Below are positions 17,782 to 27,191 of a stretch of 64,000 bases of DNA, in pieces; the first letter of the stretch is position 1, and each line of letters opens with the position of its first letter. Both the position numbers and the translations under genes were made by a program. The notes beneath the pieces were generated by a model. The model was given only the letters and a program-made list of their open reading frames with translations. It did no database searches and was not told where the DNA came from. The stretch is from an uncultured Prochlorococcus sp. (lineage in GTDB: Bacteria > Cyanobacteriota > Cyanobacteriia > PCC-6307 > Cyanobiaceae). Where the stretch lies: the NCBI GenBank assembly GCA_902539115.1, contig CACBHP010000004.1, forward strand, positions 18,935 to 82,934, given 5' to 3'.

Positions 17782-19251
17782 ATGAAAAGAAGGCAAGGTT
17801 GGCTTTTCTTTAATATATTTCTACTTACTTTATCTGTTTATCTATTAATAAATTATCCATTACAGTTGGGATTGGATTTACAAGGGGGTTCTCAACTTAC
17901 ACTACAAATTATTAAAGAGGAAGGTAAGGTAACAAGGGATGAACTTGAAGCAGTTAATTCGGTTATAGATAAACGTGTTAACAATTTAGGGGTTTCCGAG
18001 TCTAACTTACAAACCCTAGGTGGTGATCAATTGATTTTAGAATTACCTGGAGAACAGAATCCATTAGTTGCTTCAAGAGTTTTAGGTAAGACAGCTTTAT
18101 TAGAATTTAAAACTCAAAAAGAAGGAACATCTACAGATTTAAAAACCCTGCAACTACAGAGATTGAATATTAAAGAATTAATTGAAGAATATTCCTCTGC
18201 AGAAAAAAGTCAATATGATGATAATCTCTTAAAAATTATTCAAGATGATCTTAATGAGATAGAGCAAGAATTAAATTTCTCATCTTCTAGCAATGATTTG
18301 TATGGGAAGTTAATTGAAATTAAAAAGTATGTTGATAAAGAAATTACAAATTTATTTATTAAAACAGATTTATCTGGTAAGGATCTTATTAATGCAGGAA
18401 GGAGACAAGAACAAACAAATAGTAATTGGGAAGTTTTATTAACTTTTAGTAATTCAGGAGGTGAAAAGTTTGCAGAAATTACAAAGTCAATTGCTGGTAC
18501 TAATCAACTATTGGCTATCATTCTAGATGGCGAATCAATAAGTGAAGCCAGTGTTGGCAATCAATTTGCTAATACTGGTATTACAGGTGGTTCAGCAACA
18601 ATAAGCGGTAATTTTAGTGCTGAAAATGCTAGAGAGTTAGAAGTTCAACTTAAAGGGGGTTCATTGCCATTGCCAATTGAAATAGTAGAAACTAACACTA
18701 TAGGAGCTCTAATGGGATCCAATAATATTTCCAAAAGTCTTTATGCAGCTATTAGTGGATTAATTTTTGTTGGTATATTTATGATTTTTAATTATAGAAT
18801 TTTAGGTTTTGTTTCAGTTCTTTCACTAGTACTTTATGGTTTCTTTAATTTAGCCCTATATTCCTTAATTCCAGTAACTTTGACTTTACCGGGAATATCT
18901 GGCCTTATACTTAGCATTGGTATGGCTGTTGATGCAAATATACTAATATTTGAGAGAATTAGAGAAGAATTATTTGATGGTAATACTCTTACAAGATCTA
19001 TTGATAGCGGTTTTCAAAGAGCTAATTCATCCATAGTTGATGGCCATATTACAACTCTTCTAAGTTGTTTTGTATTGTTTTTATTAGGAACAAATTTTGT
19101 TAAAGGTTTTGCGGCAACATTAGGTATTGGAGTCTTAATAAGCTTGTTTACATCATTAAATTGTTCTAAAACTATTTTGCGATTTTTTACAACATATCAA
19201 ACTTTAAGACAAAAAAATCTCTATCTTCCCAGGAATAATTTTTCAAATTAA
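17782..19251 (+). CDS. secD: Protein translocase subunit SecD
   Basis: SecD works with SecF and the proton gradient to pull proteins through SecYEG after SecA-driven translocation. The 489 residues show the first membrane helix (about 8-24), the D1 motif LGLDLQGGSQLTL (about 29-41), the periplasmic P1 domain, and a C-terminal block of five helices with GMAVDANILIFERIREE (D4 region). A Ser/Asn-rich insertion at about 130-190 sits within the periplasmic part. secF follows after 23 bases. Confidence 0.96.
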   Translation: MKRRQGWLFFNIFLLTLSVYLLINYPLQLGLDLQGGSQLTLQIIKEEGKVTRDELEAVNSVIDKRVNNLGVSESNLQTLGGDQLILELPGEQNPLVASRVLGKTALLEFKTQKEGTSTDLKTLQLQRLNIKELIEEYSSAEKSQYDDNLLKIIQDDLNEIEQELNFSSSSNDLYGKLIEIKKYVDKEITNLFIKTDLSGKDLINAGRRQEQTNSNWEVLLTFSNSGGEKFAEITKSIAGTNQLLAIILDGESISEASVGNQFANTGITGGSATISGNFSAENARELEVQLKGGSLPLPIEIVETNTIGALMGSNNISKSLYAAISGLIFVGIFMIFNYRILGFVSVLSLVLYGFFNLALYSLIPVTLTLPGISGLILSIGMAVDANILIFERIREELFDGNTLTRSIDSGFQRANSSIVDGHITTLLSCFVLFLLGTNFVKGFAATLGIGVLISLFTSLNCSKTILRFFTTYQTLRQKNLYLPRNNFSN

Positions 19252-19274
19252 ATTTTTTTATTTCTAATTTTCTC

Positions 19275-20189
19275 ATGAAATACAATCTTGAACTAATAAA
19301 AAATAAAAAAAAGATAATTGGTTTTTCAACTATTCTTATATTGTTAAGTCTCTTAGGGATTTTATATTCTACTTTTAATACTTCTTATAAGAAACCTATA
19401 AATTTAGGGATGGATTTTGTTGGGGGAAATGAACTAAGAATAGAAAGAGTTTGTGAAGAAGAATGTTCTAATTTTTCTCCTGATTCAGTTTTAGAAAAGT
19501 TAAGAGAGAATTCTAAAAATAAAAACGTTTTAAATAATATTAAATTACAATTCCAAAATAATAATAAATTAATTTCAATAAGAACCCCTTATTTGAGTAT
19601 CGAAGAATCGAATAATCTTATTAATAATCTTGATAATATTGTTGGGCCTCTAAATTATGAGAGTAAGGATTCAAGATTAATAGGTCCAAAGCTTGGGAAA
19701 AGATTACTCTCTAATTGTGTTACTTCATTGTTAGTTTCTTTATTTGCAATATCTTTATATATAACAATTAGATTTGATAAAAATTATGCATTATTTGCAC
19801 TATTAGCTTTATTCCATGATTTATTAATTGTTTTCGGTATATTTTCCTGGTTGGGAATTATATTATCTGTCGAGGTAAATAGTTTATTTGCTGTGTCATT
19901 GTTAACTATTGCCGGTTATTCTGTAAATGATACTGTTGTTATATTCGATAGAATTCGTGAGAATTTAAAATTAAGGAATGAAGGCTATAACGAAACTATT
20001 CAATTATCGGTTAACGAATCATTTAGAAGGACAACGTTTACCAGTATTACAACCCTTTTCCCTTTATTAAGCATAATTCTGTTTGGATCTTACTCACTAT
20101 TTTGGTTTTCATTGGCCTTATCTTTAGGAATTGTAGTTGGAAGTTATTCAAGTATTTTATTGGCTCCATCTTTGTTGCTGAAAGACTGA
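19275..20189 (+). CDS. secF: Protein translocase subunit SecF
   Basis: The partner of SecD in the proton-driven translocase. The 304 residues include the first helix (about 14-31), the family motif LGMDFVGGNELRI, a short periplasmic domain and five C-terminal helices with the AGYSVNDTVVIFDRIREN motif typical of SecF. It is immediately downstream of secD in the usual order. A 60-codon membrane ORF follows after 18 bases. Confidence 0.96.
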   Translation: MKYNLELIKNKKKIIGFSTILILLSLLGILYSTFNTSYKKPINLGMDFVGGNELRIERVCEEECSNFSPDSVLEKLRENSKNKNVLNNIKLQFQNNNKLISIRTPYLSIEESNNLINNLDNIVGPLNYESKDSRLIGPKLGKRLLSNCVTSLLVSLFAISLYITIRFDKNYALFALLALFHDLLIVFGIFSWLGIILSVEVNSLFAVSLLTIAGYSVNDTVVIFDRIRENLKLRNEGYNETIQLSVNESFRRTTFTSITTLFPLLSIILFGSYSLFWFSLALSLGIVVGSYSSILLAPSLLLKD

Positions 20190-20207
20190 GCTTAACCTTC
20201 TAATTTT

Positions 20208-20390
20208 ATGAAATTAAATTACTATTTGATAATTTTATTTTCTTTAGTTTTAATAGATATTTCTACTGAGTTAAGAATATTATTTGATCATTTTACTTTT
20301 AGTTCATTATATTTTGCTATTGGTAAACATCCTTTAGCTTTCTTTATGCTTTTTTCATATCCATATTTATATAAAAAATTAATTAAGTAG
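20208..20390 (+). CDS. 60-residue hypothetical membrane protein
   Basis: A small protein with two hydrophobic segments, one at residues 4-20 (YYLIILFSLVLIDIS) and one at about 31-55, ending in a basic tail (YKKLIK). I do not recognise a family. It follows secF by 18 bases on the same strand and ends 3 bases before the convergent AI-2E-type gene, so it fits neatly between two real genes. It could be an accessory to SecDF or unrelated. Confidence 0.55.
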   Translation: MKLNYYLIILFSLVLIDISTELRILFDHFTFSSLYFAIGKHPLAFFMLFSYPYLYKKLIK

Positions 20391-20393
20391 TTT

Positions 20394-21437
20394 TTAAATA
20401 TCTTTCAATGATTCTTTTATTATAACCTGTATTACTACAGCTAATGGAAGAGATAGAATTAAGCCCAATGGACCAAAAATGAAGGTGAATCCAAATTGTG
20501 AAATTAATGTTAGGCCAGGAAGTAAGTTTGCTTTTTTCTTCATTATAGATGGCATTATTATATAGCTTTCAATATTTTGTATGATTACATATGCGCCTAA
20601 TACGGCCAGTGGCTTCCAAAAATTATCAAGTATTGCAATTGAGATAGGAAATATACCACTGATAACTGGACCTATATTAGGAATTACATTAAGAACCATT
20701 GCTATTAAAGCATTTGAGACAACATATTTGACATCTAAGATAGATAAAACTATTAATGATAGTAAACCTACTGATAACGAGCTTATGACCATAGAAAAGG
20801 TCCAATTTGCTAGAGCAATATTACATTTTTCCAGAATATTTCTAAATTTGTTACGGTAATTTTTTGGTATTAATAGAAGTATATTTTCTTTATATTGTTT
20901 TGGTTCAATAGAAATCATCAAACTAACAGCTAATACGAATATTAATTTCAAAAGTCCTGAACCGAGATTTCCCGCTATATTTATTAAATTCTTAAAACTT
21001 TCTTGAATAGCTTTTGCAATAGTTGAGACATCTGGAATGGTAACTACATTATTTATAAGATTGAATATGTCTATTACGTTTTCTGATTTTTCGCCATAAA
21101 ACAGGTTATTCAGTTTGTTCAGATTCGTATTAATTAAAATATTTATTTTTGATAAACCATTTGGAATATCAACAAGTATTTCGTTGAATTCTTTTATGAA
21201 CGGGGGCAATACAAGAATAAAAATAGTAAATACTATTACTGATATAACAGTTAATACAAGAAACAAAGAAAGTGATCGAGGAATTTTCAATCCCTTTTGC
21301 ATTTGATTACATAAATTACATACAATATTTGAAATTACTAAAGAACAAATTATTAGAAGGAGAAAATCCCTTAAAGTCCATATTATTAGCGAAGTGATTA
21401 ATATTACTACTAACTTGAAATATGATGAACTACTCAA
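20394..21437 (-). CDS. AI-2E/PerM-family transporter
   Basis: A 347-residue membrane protein with the layout of the AI-2E/PerM exporter superfamily: N-terminal helices, a central soluble segment with conserved IKEFNEILVDIPN-type sequence, and C-terminal helices carrying the NVIPNIGPVISGIFP motif and the FGPLGLILSLPLAVVIQ segment. Characterised members export autoinducer-2 or act as Na+/H+ antiporters; the substrate here is unknown. It lies 13 bases downstream of psb28 on the same strand. Confidence 0.85.
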   Translation of the reverse strand: MSSSSYFKLVVILITSLIIWTLRDFLLLIICSLVISNIVCNLCNQMQKGLKIPRSLSLFLVLTVISVIVFTIFILVLPPFIKEFNEILVDIPNGLSKINILINTNLNKLNNLFYGEKSENVIDIFNLINNVVTIPDVSTIAKAIQESFKNLINIAGNLGSGLLKLIFVLAVSLMISIEPKQYKENILLLIPKNYRNKFRNILEKCNIALANWTFSMVISSLSVGLLSLIVLSILDVKYVVSNALIAMVLNVIPNIGPVISGIFPISIAILDNFWKPLAVLGAYVIIQNIESYIIMPSIMKKKANLLPGLTLISQFGFTFIFGPLGLILSLPLAVVIQVIIKESLKDI

Positions 21438-21450
21438 TTTTCAAAGAATT

Positions 21451-21804
21451 CTACTTCTTTTCAGAATATCCTAATCCATTTGATTTGGCATAACTATTTG
21501 CAAACCTCATAAATCTATCAAAGTCTGATGTGTTCTTCCAAATATAAACTGCTTCTAAAAATAAGGGTTCTCCATCAACAAACTTTACTTTGACTTCCCT
21601 AGTTAGTATTTCACCTTCGGAATCAATCATACGCATACCTGTGATTTCACCATCTGTAATTGAAGATAAAGCCTGAGGTTTTTCGAACAAAAATAATGCT
21701 TGGCCGGTGGTACCATCTTTACTCCTAGTAAGTCTTATTTCAGGAACTACTGGTTCATCTGTTCCCTCATAAAATTGTATTTTTGCAGTTTTATTTGCTG
21801 TCAT
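21451..21804 (-). CDS. psb28: Photosystem II assembly protein Psb28
   Basis: A 117-residue soluble protein that binds the cytoplasmic side of PSII assembly intermediates near CP47 and cytochrome b559 and is absent from finished dimers. Recognisable segments are [42 protein letters not shown] and [18 protein letters not shown]. The length and sequence fit the Psb28-1 class. A 60-base gap separates it from the mnmH stop upstream, where its promoter should lie. The AI-2E-type gene follows. Confidence 0.96.
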   Translation of the reverse strand: MTANKTAKIQFYEGTDEPVVPEIRLTRSKDGTTGQALFLFEKPQALSSITDGEITGMRMIDSEGEILTREVKVKFVDGEPLFLEAVYIWKNTSDFDRFMRFANSYAKSNGLGYSEKK

Positions 21805-21864
21805 AATGTTCAGTTAATAATTTTTTATCTTAGGAAATATTTTTCAGATTCGTTTGTAATTATT

Positions 21865-22905
21865 TTATAAAAGATTATTTATTAACTCTAGAATCCTTTC
21901 ATCATATTTTTTGTCTGTTAAATCTAATAACTTTATATTAGTTTTGCCAACCTTTTCAAATTCATAACACTTATCGTAGTAATCTAGAACTGATCTGCAA
22001 ACTAAGTCCCATTTCTCATTATTTATTGATTCCAGAGCTATTTTTGTTCTTTGCGGTCCTAATCTTTTTTTTATCCTTAATACAGATTCTTGGAGTTCCT
22101 CTTTCTTAAAAACACTATAGGTATCTATCAACTCATCTAACCTGTTAGATTCGCTTCTTAAAATTTCAATTCTCTTAGAATGTTTCATCTGATTGAATAA
22201 TTCATGAGGAATCTTACATTTACCTATATTTGCACTTTCAGCTTCTACAAAAATATTATTAGAACATTTAAAAGAGTTTAATTTTTCTGCAATATTATTT
22301 TCAAATTGTTCATTTGAAGGTTGTTCTTTCATTCCTAAACCTCCAAATGTACTTCCTCTATGACAAGCAAATCCTTCAAGATCAATAGTTTGATATTTAT
22401 ATTTATCTAGTAATGATAATAATCTTGTCTTCCCTGTTCCTGTTTTTCCGCCAATAACTACTATATTCAACTTTTTTGAGAAACTATCTAATACCCATCT
22501 TCTATATATTTTGTATCCTCCCCTAAGTGTTATTGGATTTAACTTATATTTTTCTAGTAACCAAGCAATACTTTGTGAACGCATTCCTCCTCTAGAGCAA
22601 TATATTCTGACAAGAAATTCATTATTTTTATTAATAATAGTTTTATAAGACTCAATACTCATGAATAAATTATCCAGAAGTAATTCCATTTTTTTTTCAA
22701 AAAATTTTAATCCCTCTATGACTGCTTTTTCTCTTCCTTCTTTTTTATAAATCGTGCCAATTATAGATCTCTCATCATTATCAAATAGTGGAATGTTAAT
22801 AGATTTAGGCAGGTGTCCTTTATAATATTCACTCGGGCTTCTAACATCTATTAGTGGTCCTTTAAAACTTCTAAATTTCTCTAGTTCTTTTCTTTTGAAA
22901 TACAT
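21865..22905 (-). CDS. mnmH: tRNA 2-selenouridine synthase
   Basis: MnmH/SelU replaces the sulfur of 2-thiouridine at wobble position 34 of Lys, Glu and Gln tRNAs with selenium, through a geranylated intermediate. The 346 residues hold an N-terminal rhodanese domain with the active Cys C103 (YCSRGGMRS) and a P-loop domain with GGKTGTGKT (152-160). The selenium donor needs selD, which is not in this window. It is divergent from gun4 across 35 bases. The name is secure from the fusion of the two domains. Confidence 0.93.
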   Translation of the reverse strand: MYFKRKELEKFRSFKGPLIDVRSPSEYYKGHLPKSINIPLFDNDERSIIGTIYKKEGREKAVIEGLKFFEKKMELLLDNLFMSIESYKTIINKNNEFLVRIYCSRGGMRSQSIAWLLEKYKLNPITLRGGYKIYRRWVLDSFSKKLNIVVIGGKTGTGKTRLLSLLDKYKYQTIDLEGFACHRGSTFGGLGMKEQPSNEQFENNIAEKLNSFKCSNNIFVEAESANIGKCKIPHELFNQMKHSKRIEILRSESNRLDELIDTYSVFKKEELQESVLRIKKRLGPQRTKIALESINNEKWDLVCRSVLDYYDKCYEFEKVGKTNIKLLDLTDKKYDERILELINNLL

Positions 22906-22940
22906 GGATAGTTTTTATTTTTTTAGATTGATTTTTTAAA

Positions 22941-23660
22941 ATGAATAACAAAGGACAAGATAACAATAACAATGCTACATTAGATCTGATAAAAAAATTT
23001 GTAGATTCCAATCAAAGAAAAAGAATAAATTCATTAACTCAAATAGAATCTGAAGTCGACAATATTTTTAATCTTGGCCCTTCGATGTTTGATATCTTTG
23101 ATAGTGAAGGAGATGACTGGGCTGCTGGCTGGATATTGCAAGTCTTAAAAAAGTTTAAGCCTGAATTCTTTGAAAACTCTAAATTTAATAATTGGTATAA
23201 TACATATTCAGATAATGATATCAATTATGAAGATTTGCAATTGATGTTGGTTGAGCAAAAATTTGAAGAGGCAGATAGATTAACAAGTTCCTATTTACGA
23301 AAATTAGCTGGAAAATTAGCTGAAAAACGTGGATATGTTTTCTATAGTGAAGTTAAGAACATGTCAGGTAAAGATCTAGAAACTATAGATAGATTATGGA
23401 TTATTTATTCTACAGGTAGATTTGGATTCTCAATTCAGGCAAAGATATTAAAATCAGTAGGTAAAAAATATGAATTAATGTGGCCGAAAATAGGTTGGAA
23501 AAAAGAGGGTTTATGGACTAGATACCCTGGATCTTTTTGCTGGTCATTGGAAGCTCCTGATGGACATATGCCTTTAATAAATCAACTAAGAGGAGTAAGG
23601 CTTATGGACTCTATCCTACGGCATCCTGCTATTGCAGAAAGACATAATAATATTCTTTAA
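22941..23660 (+). CDS. gun4: GUN4 domain protein (Mg-chelatase activator)
   Basis: Gun4 binds protoporphyrin IX and Mg-protoporphyrin IX and stimulates the ChlH subunit of Mg-chelatase, the first committed step of chlorophyll synthesis. The 239 residues consist of an N-terminal helical domain (about 10-90) and the GUN4 core (about 95-235), with the conserved IDRLWIIYSTGRFGFS, GLWTRYPGSFCWSLEAP and LRGVRLMDSILRHPAI segments that form the porphyrin cleft. The RsbW-like gene follows after 48 bases on the same strand. Confidence 0.94.
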   Translation: MNNKGQDNNNNATLDLIKKFVDSNQRKRINSLTQIESEVDNIFNLGPSMFDIFDSEGDDWAAGWILQVLKKFKPEFFENSKFNNWYNTYSDNDINYEDLQLMLVEQKFEEADRLTSSYLRKLAGKLAEKRGYVFYSEVKNMSGKDLETIDRLWIIYSTGRFGFSIQAKILKSVGKKYELMWPKIGWKKEGLWTRYPGSFCWSLEAPDGHMPLINQLRGVRLMDSILRHPAIAERHNNIL

Positions 23661-23708
23661 AATGAGGTATTTAATAAGTTAAAATTAAGACAGTATCAAA
23701 ATATTATT

Positions 23709-24143
23709 ATGTCCTTACTTCGGGGCAAAAATATTTTAAAAAAATTTTTTAAAAGACCAAAGATTAACTGGTCAAACTACGAATTCGAATCATCATTACA
23801 GTTAAATGAATTTGTCGATCAATTATTAGAACCTATTAAACATTCTCAATCAAGCTATCTTATAAAACTTGGTTTACATGAAGCTTTAGTTAACGCAGTA
23901 AAACATGGAAATAAATTAGATCCTAAAAAAAATATTAGAGTAAGAAGAATAATCACTCCTAATTGGTGTGTTTGGCAAATTCAAGATCAAGGTAATGGTT
24001 TAGAAATAAAAAAAAGAGACTACAAATTACCAAAAAAAATAAGTAGTGTAAAAGGTCGTGGCTTATACATAATTAATGAATGTTTTGATGATATTAGATG
24101 GAGTAATAAAGGTAATAGGCTTCAGTTGGCTTTAAAAAGGTGA
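23709..24143 (+). CDS. RsbW-like serine kinase / anti-sigma regulatory factor (HATPase_c)
   Basis: A 144-residue stand-alone GHKL ATP-binding domain. The N box HEALVNAVKHGNK (about 57-69), G1 box IQDQGNGL and G2 box KGRGLYIINECFD are all present, as in RsbW/SpoIIAB-type anti-sigma kinases. These normally pair with an anti-anti-sigma (STAS) protein and a PP2C phosphatase, neither of which is nearby. Its partner in this cell is unknown. The last 22 bases overlap the 3' end of the convergent gene at 24122-24385. Confidence 0.85.
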   Translation: MSLLRGKNILKKFFKRPKINWSNYEFESSLQLNEFVDQLLEPIKHSQSSYLIKLGLHEALVNAVKHGNKLDPKKNIRVRRIITPNWCVWQIQDQGNGLEIKKRDYKLPKKISSVKGRGLYIINECFDDIRWSNKGNRLQLALKR

Positions 24144-24385
24144 TTTTTACTAGGACAAGGTTGATCTACGTTAATTTCTTTTAACCATTTAATACTTTCT
24201 TCTATATACTCAATAGTTTCCTTCTCATTGCAAGAAATAATTAAATGGCATAATCCCGCCGAAATTAGTTCTGCAGATCGTTTATGTTTATTTCCTTTAT
24301 CTTTATGCCATTTAGAATGATCAATCTTTAGTTTGTTATTAAGACTTTGAACAAGCTGAATAGTATCTTTATCCCAATAGTTCAT
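24122..24385 (-). CDS. Conserved-looking hypothetical protein, 87 residues
   Basis: A small soluble helical protein. It has a WHKDKGNKHKRSAELISAG segment, a hydrophobic core (LCHLIIS) and a Cys-Pro near the end (VDQPCPSKNHL). It resembles a cyanobacterial DUF family of about 90 residues (possibly DUF6439), but I cannot confirm that. It lies 12 bases downstream of the methyltransferase gene on the same strand and its stop is inside the end of the convergent RsbW-like gene. Function is unknown. Confidence 0.65.
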   Translation of the reverse strand: MNYWDKDTIQLVQSLNNKLKIDHSKWHKDKGNKHKRSAELISAGLCHLIISCNEKETIEYIEESIKWLKEINVDQPCPSKNHLFKAN

Positions 24386-24397
24386 AGAAGTTTTTAT

Positions 24398-25453
24398 TTA
24401 TTTTACAGCAGACCATACTTTGGTCATAAAAAAGGAATTTGATTTTACATCTTTAAACCCTATTTCCTCTATTTTAGAATCTATATTCTCTTTTATGTAA
24501 TCACAATAAAAAGGCTCATGAAAAGATTTATAGAAGTTTTCCATTATGGATGTAAAGTCAGGTGAATCACTTATTTGAATTGAATCAGCTAAAACTAATA
24601 TCCCCCCAGGCTCAAGAACTCTAAAAAATTCATTTAATACTTTAGCTCTAATTGTTCTAGGTAATTCATGAAATAAGTAAACACAAGAAATGCATTGAAA
24701 ACTTTCATTTTCAAAAGGTAATTCCTCAGCATTACCTTTTATTAACTGAATTAAATCTCCATCTAAATCTGAAATATATCTACTTGCCTCTTTTAAGTAT
24801 GAATCAGATAAATCAATTCCTGTAATTCTTTCTTTAGGAAATGCGGCTCTTAATTGTTTCAATGTTCTTCCAGATCCTGTAGCAACATCAAGTATTTTTA
24901 TGGAACTTTTTTTTCTATTGCTAAAAATTTCAAGTCCTTCTTTTATTGGCTTAATTATTCTTCTCCTCATTGAGTCAGCACTTCCATTGAAAAGTATCTC
25001 TACTTGTAGGTCATAAATGCTGGCTGAAAAATCTGATAAATAACCATCTGTTTGATGATGAAAATTTCTCAAATAATATTGAGGATAATTATCTTTATCA
25101 ATTGATTTTGGAAGATCATCAAAGTTTTGTTTCCTGCGTCGGTCCCATGTATTAGGCATATCGAGCCAAATTTTAGGATATTGAGTTAGATATCTAAGCC
25201 ATGGTTCGTCAAACAATAATTTTTTTGGATATATATTTTTTTCTGCATCATTCCAATCTTCTTCTCTTAAAATATTCATTGAATTTTGGATTTGCATTAG
25301 AAGATCCTTATCTATATCAAAATTTTCAAGCTTCGAATCGGGAAGAATAAAATTCATTAATCTTGAACTAATCTGCTTATGAGCGAAACCTGCAATGCTT
25401 TTACTTTGTTGTAGCGTTTTATATGCAATTTTTGAAATAGATTCCCTAGACAT
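24398..25453 (-). CDS. SAM-dependent class I methyltransferase
   Basis: A 351-residue protein with a cyanobacteria-type N-terminal region (about 1-180) and a C-terminal Rossmann methyltransferase domain. Motif I is LDVATGSG (188-195), followed by ITGIDLSDSYL (acidic loop binding SAM ribose), GNAEELPFENESF and the post-motif VLEPGGILVLADSI. The closest families I recognise are UbiE/Coq5-like and the plastid-type methyltransferases of quinone metabolism; the substrate is unknown. A 102-base gap holding the glnA terminator separates it from glnA upstream. Confidence 0.85.
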   Translation of the reverse strand: MSRESISKIAYKTLQQSKSIAGFAHKQISSRLMNFILPDSKLENFDIDKDLLMQIQNSMNILREEDWNDAEKNIYPKKLLFDEPWLRYLTQYPKIWLDMPNTWDRRRKQNFDDLPKSIDKDNYPQYYLRNFHHQTDGYLSDFSASIYDLQVEILFNGSADSMRRRIIKPIKEGLEIFSNRKKSSIKILDVATGSGRTLKQLRAAFPKERITGIDLSDSYLKEASRYISDLDGDLIQLIKGNAEELPFENESFQCISCVYLFHELPRTIRAKVLNEFFRVLEPGGILVLADSIQISDSPDFTSIMENFYKSFHEPFYCDYIKENIDSKIEEIGFKDVKSNSFFMTKVWSAVK

Positions 25454-25480
25454 TTTTCAATTTATATATCTATATTCCAA

Positions 25481-25530
25481 CAAAAAAAAAATCAATTTGA
25501 GAATAATTTGTGATATTTCTCAAATTGATT
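25481..25530 (-). terminator. Intrinsic terminator of glnA
   Basis: Two perfect 14-base complementary arms, AATCAATTTGAGAA (25490-25503) and TTCTCAAATTGATT (25517-25530), enclose a 13-base loop. Read leftward from glnA, the hairpin runs straight into a run of nine to ten T (A-run at 25482-25490 on the + strand). Position 26-75 bases after the glnA stop fits a rho-independent terminator. Confidence 0.88.
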
Positions 25531-25555
25531 AATTTATACTAATGTTTTCTTTTAA

Positions 25556-26977
25556 TTAAGCATCGTAATACATGAAGAATTCATGTGGATGAGGCCTTTG
25601 TCTTAGTTGTTGTACCTCTTCGTATTTTATATCGATAAAGTTATCAATAAAATCTTCAGTAAATACTCCACCGGCTAATAAATATTCCTTATCTGCTTTT
25701 AACGCATTAAGTGAGTCATTTAGGGATGAAGGAACTGTATCAATTTTTGCAAGTTCATCAGCTGGAAGTTCAAATAAATCTACATCTACTCCATCTCCAG
25801 GATCAATTTGATTTTTAATTCCATCAATACCAGCAAGCATCATTACAGAGAATGCTAAGTAAGGATTTGCAAGTGCGTCACCTGATCTGAATTCTAATCT
25901 TTTAGCTTTAGGGCTTGGTCCTGTTAAAGGTATTCTTACTGCAGCTGATCTATTACCCTCAGAATAAACTAGATTAACAGGCGCTTCGAATCCTGGAACC
26001 AATCGTTTATAACTATTTGTAGTTGGGTTAGTAAATGCTAGGAATGAAGGTGCATGTTTAAGTATTCCTCCGATGTACCATCTTGCTGTTTGAGATAAAT
26101 TTGCATATGCTCCTTCACCAAAAAATAATGGTTGTCCACTTTTCCATAAACTTTGGTGAACATGCATTCCGGTTCCGTTATCGTTAAAAACAGGCTTGGG
26201 CATAAATGTTGCAGTTTTTCCATATTTTTTTGCAACATTTCTGACAACGTATTTATAAGTCATAACGTTATCAGCAGCATTTATCAACGAATCAAATTTC
26301 ATTCCAAGTTCGTGTTGTCCGGCACCAGCAACTTCATGGTGATGTTTCTCTGTGGGAATACCTAATTCACCCATAAGAAGAAGCATCTCAGATCTGATAT
26401 CTTGTGCTGTATCATTTGGAGCTACAGGAAAATAACCTTCTTTATATTGTATTTTGTATCCTAAGTTACCTCCTTCTTCAATTCGACCTGTATTCCATGG
26501 TGCTTCAATAGTATCTACACTGTAAAAACAACCTCCTTCTTTAGAGTCATATCTAACATCATCAAATAAAAAGAATTCTGGTTCTGGTCCAAAAAATGCA
26601 GTATCTGCTATACCAGTTGAGTCTAAATATTTTAATGCCTTTTGAGCTAAAGCTCTTGGACACCTATCATAAGGCTCACCACTTCTAGGCTCTTGGATAG
26701 AGCAAATCATACTTAGGGTTTTATGCTTATAGAAAGGATCTATCCATGCTGTACTTGCATCAGGAACCATCGACATATCTGAGGCATTAATTGCTTTCCA
26801 ACCCCTTATTGATGAACCATCAAATGCTAGACCTTCTGTAAATGAATCCTCTTCTATCATGTCTGATGTAAGAGTTAAATGCTGCCATTTACCGTGAATG
26901 TCTGTGAATTTTAAATCGATGAGTTCAATTCCTTCGTCTTTAATTTGACTTAAGACATCTTGTGGAGACTTAGACAT
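25556..26977 (-). CDS. glnA: Glutamine synthetase type I
   Basis: Condenses ammonium and glutamate with ATP, the entry point of nitrogen in cyanobacteria. The 473 residues are typical of the dodecameric GSI-beta class; visible motifs are FDGSSIRGW, the ATP-binding [17 protein letters not shown] and the glutamate-binding NRSAAVRIP. The site equivalent to the adenylylated Tyr397 of E. coli (NLYDLP) reads DLFELP, with Phe at about 402, so adenylylation control is not possible. Transcription is probably activated by NtcA (site at 27028-27041) and ends at the strong terminator at 25481-25530. Confidence 0.97.
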   Translation of the reverse strand: MSKSPQDVLSQIKDEGIELIDLKFTDIHGKWQHLTLTSDMIEEDSFTEGLAFDGSSIRGWKAINASDMSMVPDASTAWIDPFYKHKTLSMICSIQEPRSGEPYDRCPRALAQKALKYLDSTGIADTAFFGPEPEFFLFDDVRYDSKEGGCFYSVDTIEAPWNTGRIEEGGNLGYKIQYKEGYFPVAPNDTAQDIRSEMLLLMGELGIPTEKHHHEVAGAGQHELGMKFDSLINAADNVMTYKYVVRNVAKKYGKTATFMPKPVFNDNGTGMHVHQSLWKSGQPLFFGEGAYANLSQTARWYIGGILKHAPSFLAFTNPTTNSYKRLVPGFEAPVNLVYSEGNRSAAVRIPLTGPSPKAKRLEFRSGDALANPYLAFSVMMLAGIDGIKNQIDPGDGVDVDLFELPADELAKIDTVPSSLNDSLNALKADKEYLLAGGVFTEDFIDNFIDIKYEEVQQLRQRPHPHEFFMYYDA

Positions 26978-26999
26978 AACTTTTGAGATACCTTATATG

Positions 27000-27041
27000 A
27001 AATTAATAACTTGATGATTCTTATTATGTATCAATAGTAAC
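27000..27041 (-). promoter_or_regulatory. NtcA-activated promoter of glnA
   Basis: On the glnA strand, GTTACTATTGATAC (27041-27028) matches the NtcA consensus GTA-N8-TAC except for one base. Exactly 22 bases further on is TAATTT (27005-27000), which fits the TA-N3-T -10 box. This spacing is the classic class II NtcA promoter architecture. The glnA ATG is 23 bases downstream of the -10. No conventional -35 is needed. Binding is inferred from sequence and from glnA being a standard NtcA target. The rest of the gap up to 27191 shows only weak short inverted repeats. Confidence 0.75.
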
Positions 27042-27191
27042 TTTTTTCAACACTAGATGTCTTCTTTCAGTGTTTCAAGTCATAACTTTAATAATTATTT
27101 ACTTAATTATTTAAATTGAATTAATTTCTTTAAATAAATATCGCTTATGAGACGATAGTAGTTTAATTTAAAGGTAATTGAATGTAATGCT

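Noticed and set aside
26038..26365. Frames of about 70 codons inside glnA, on both strands
   Set aside because: They lie wholly within a secure glnA reading frame and have no family features.
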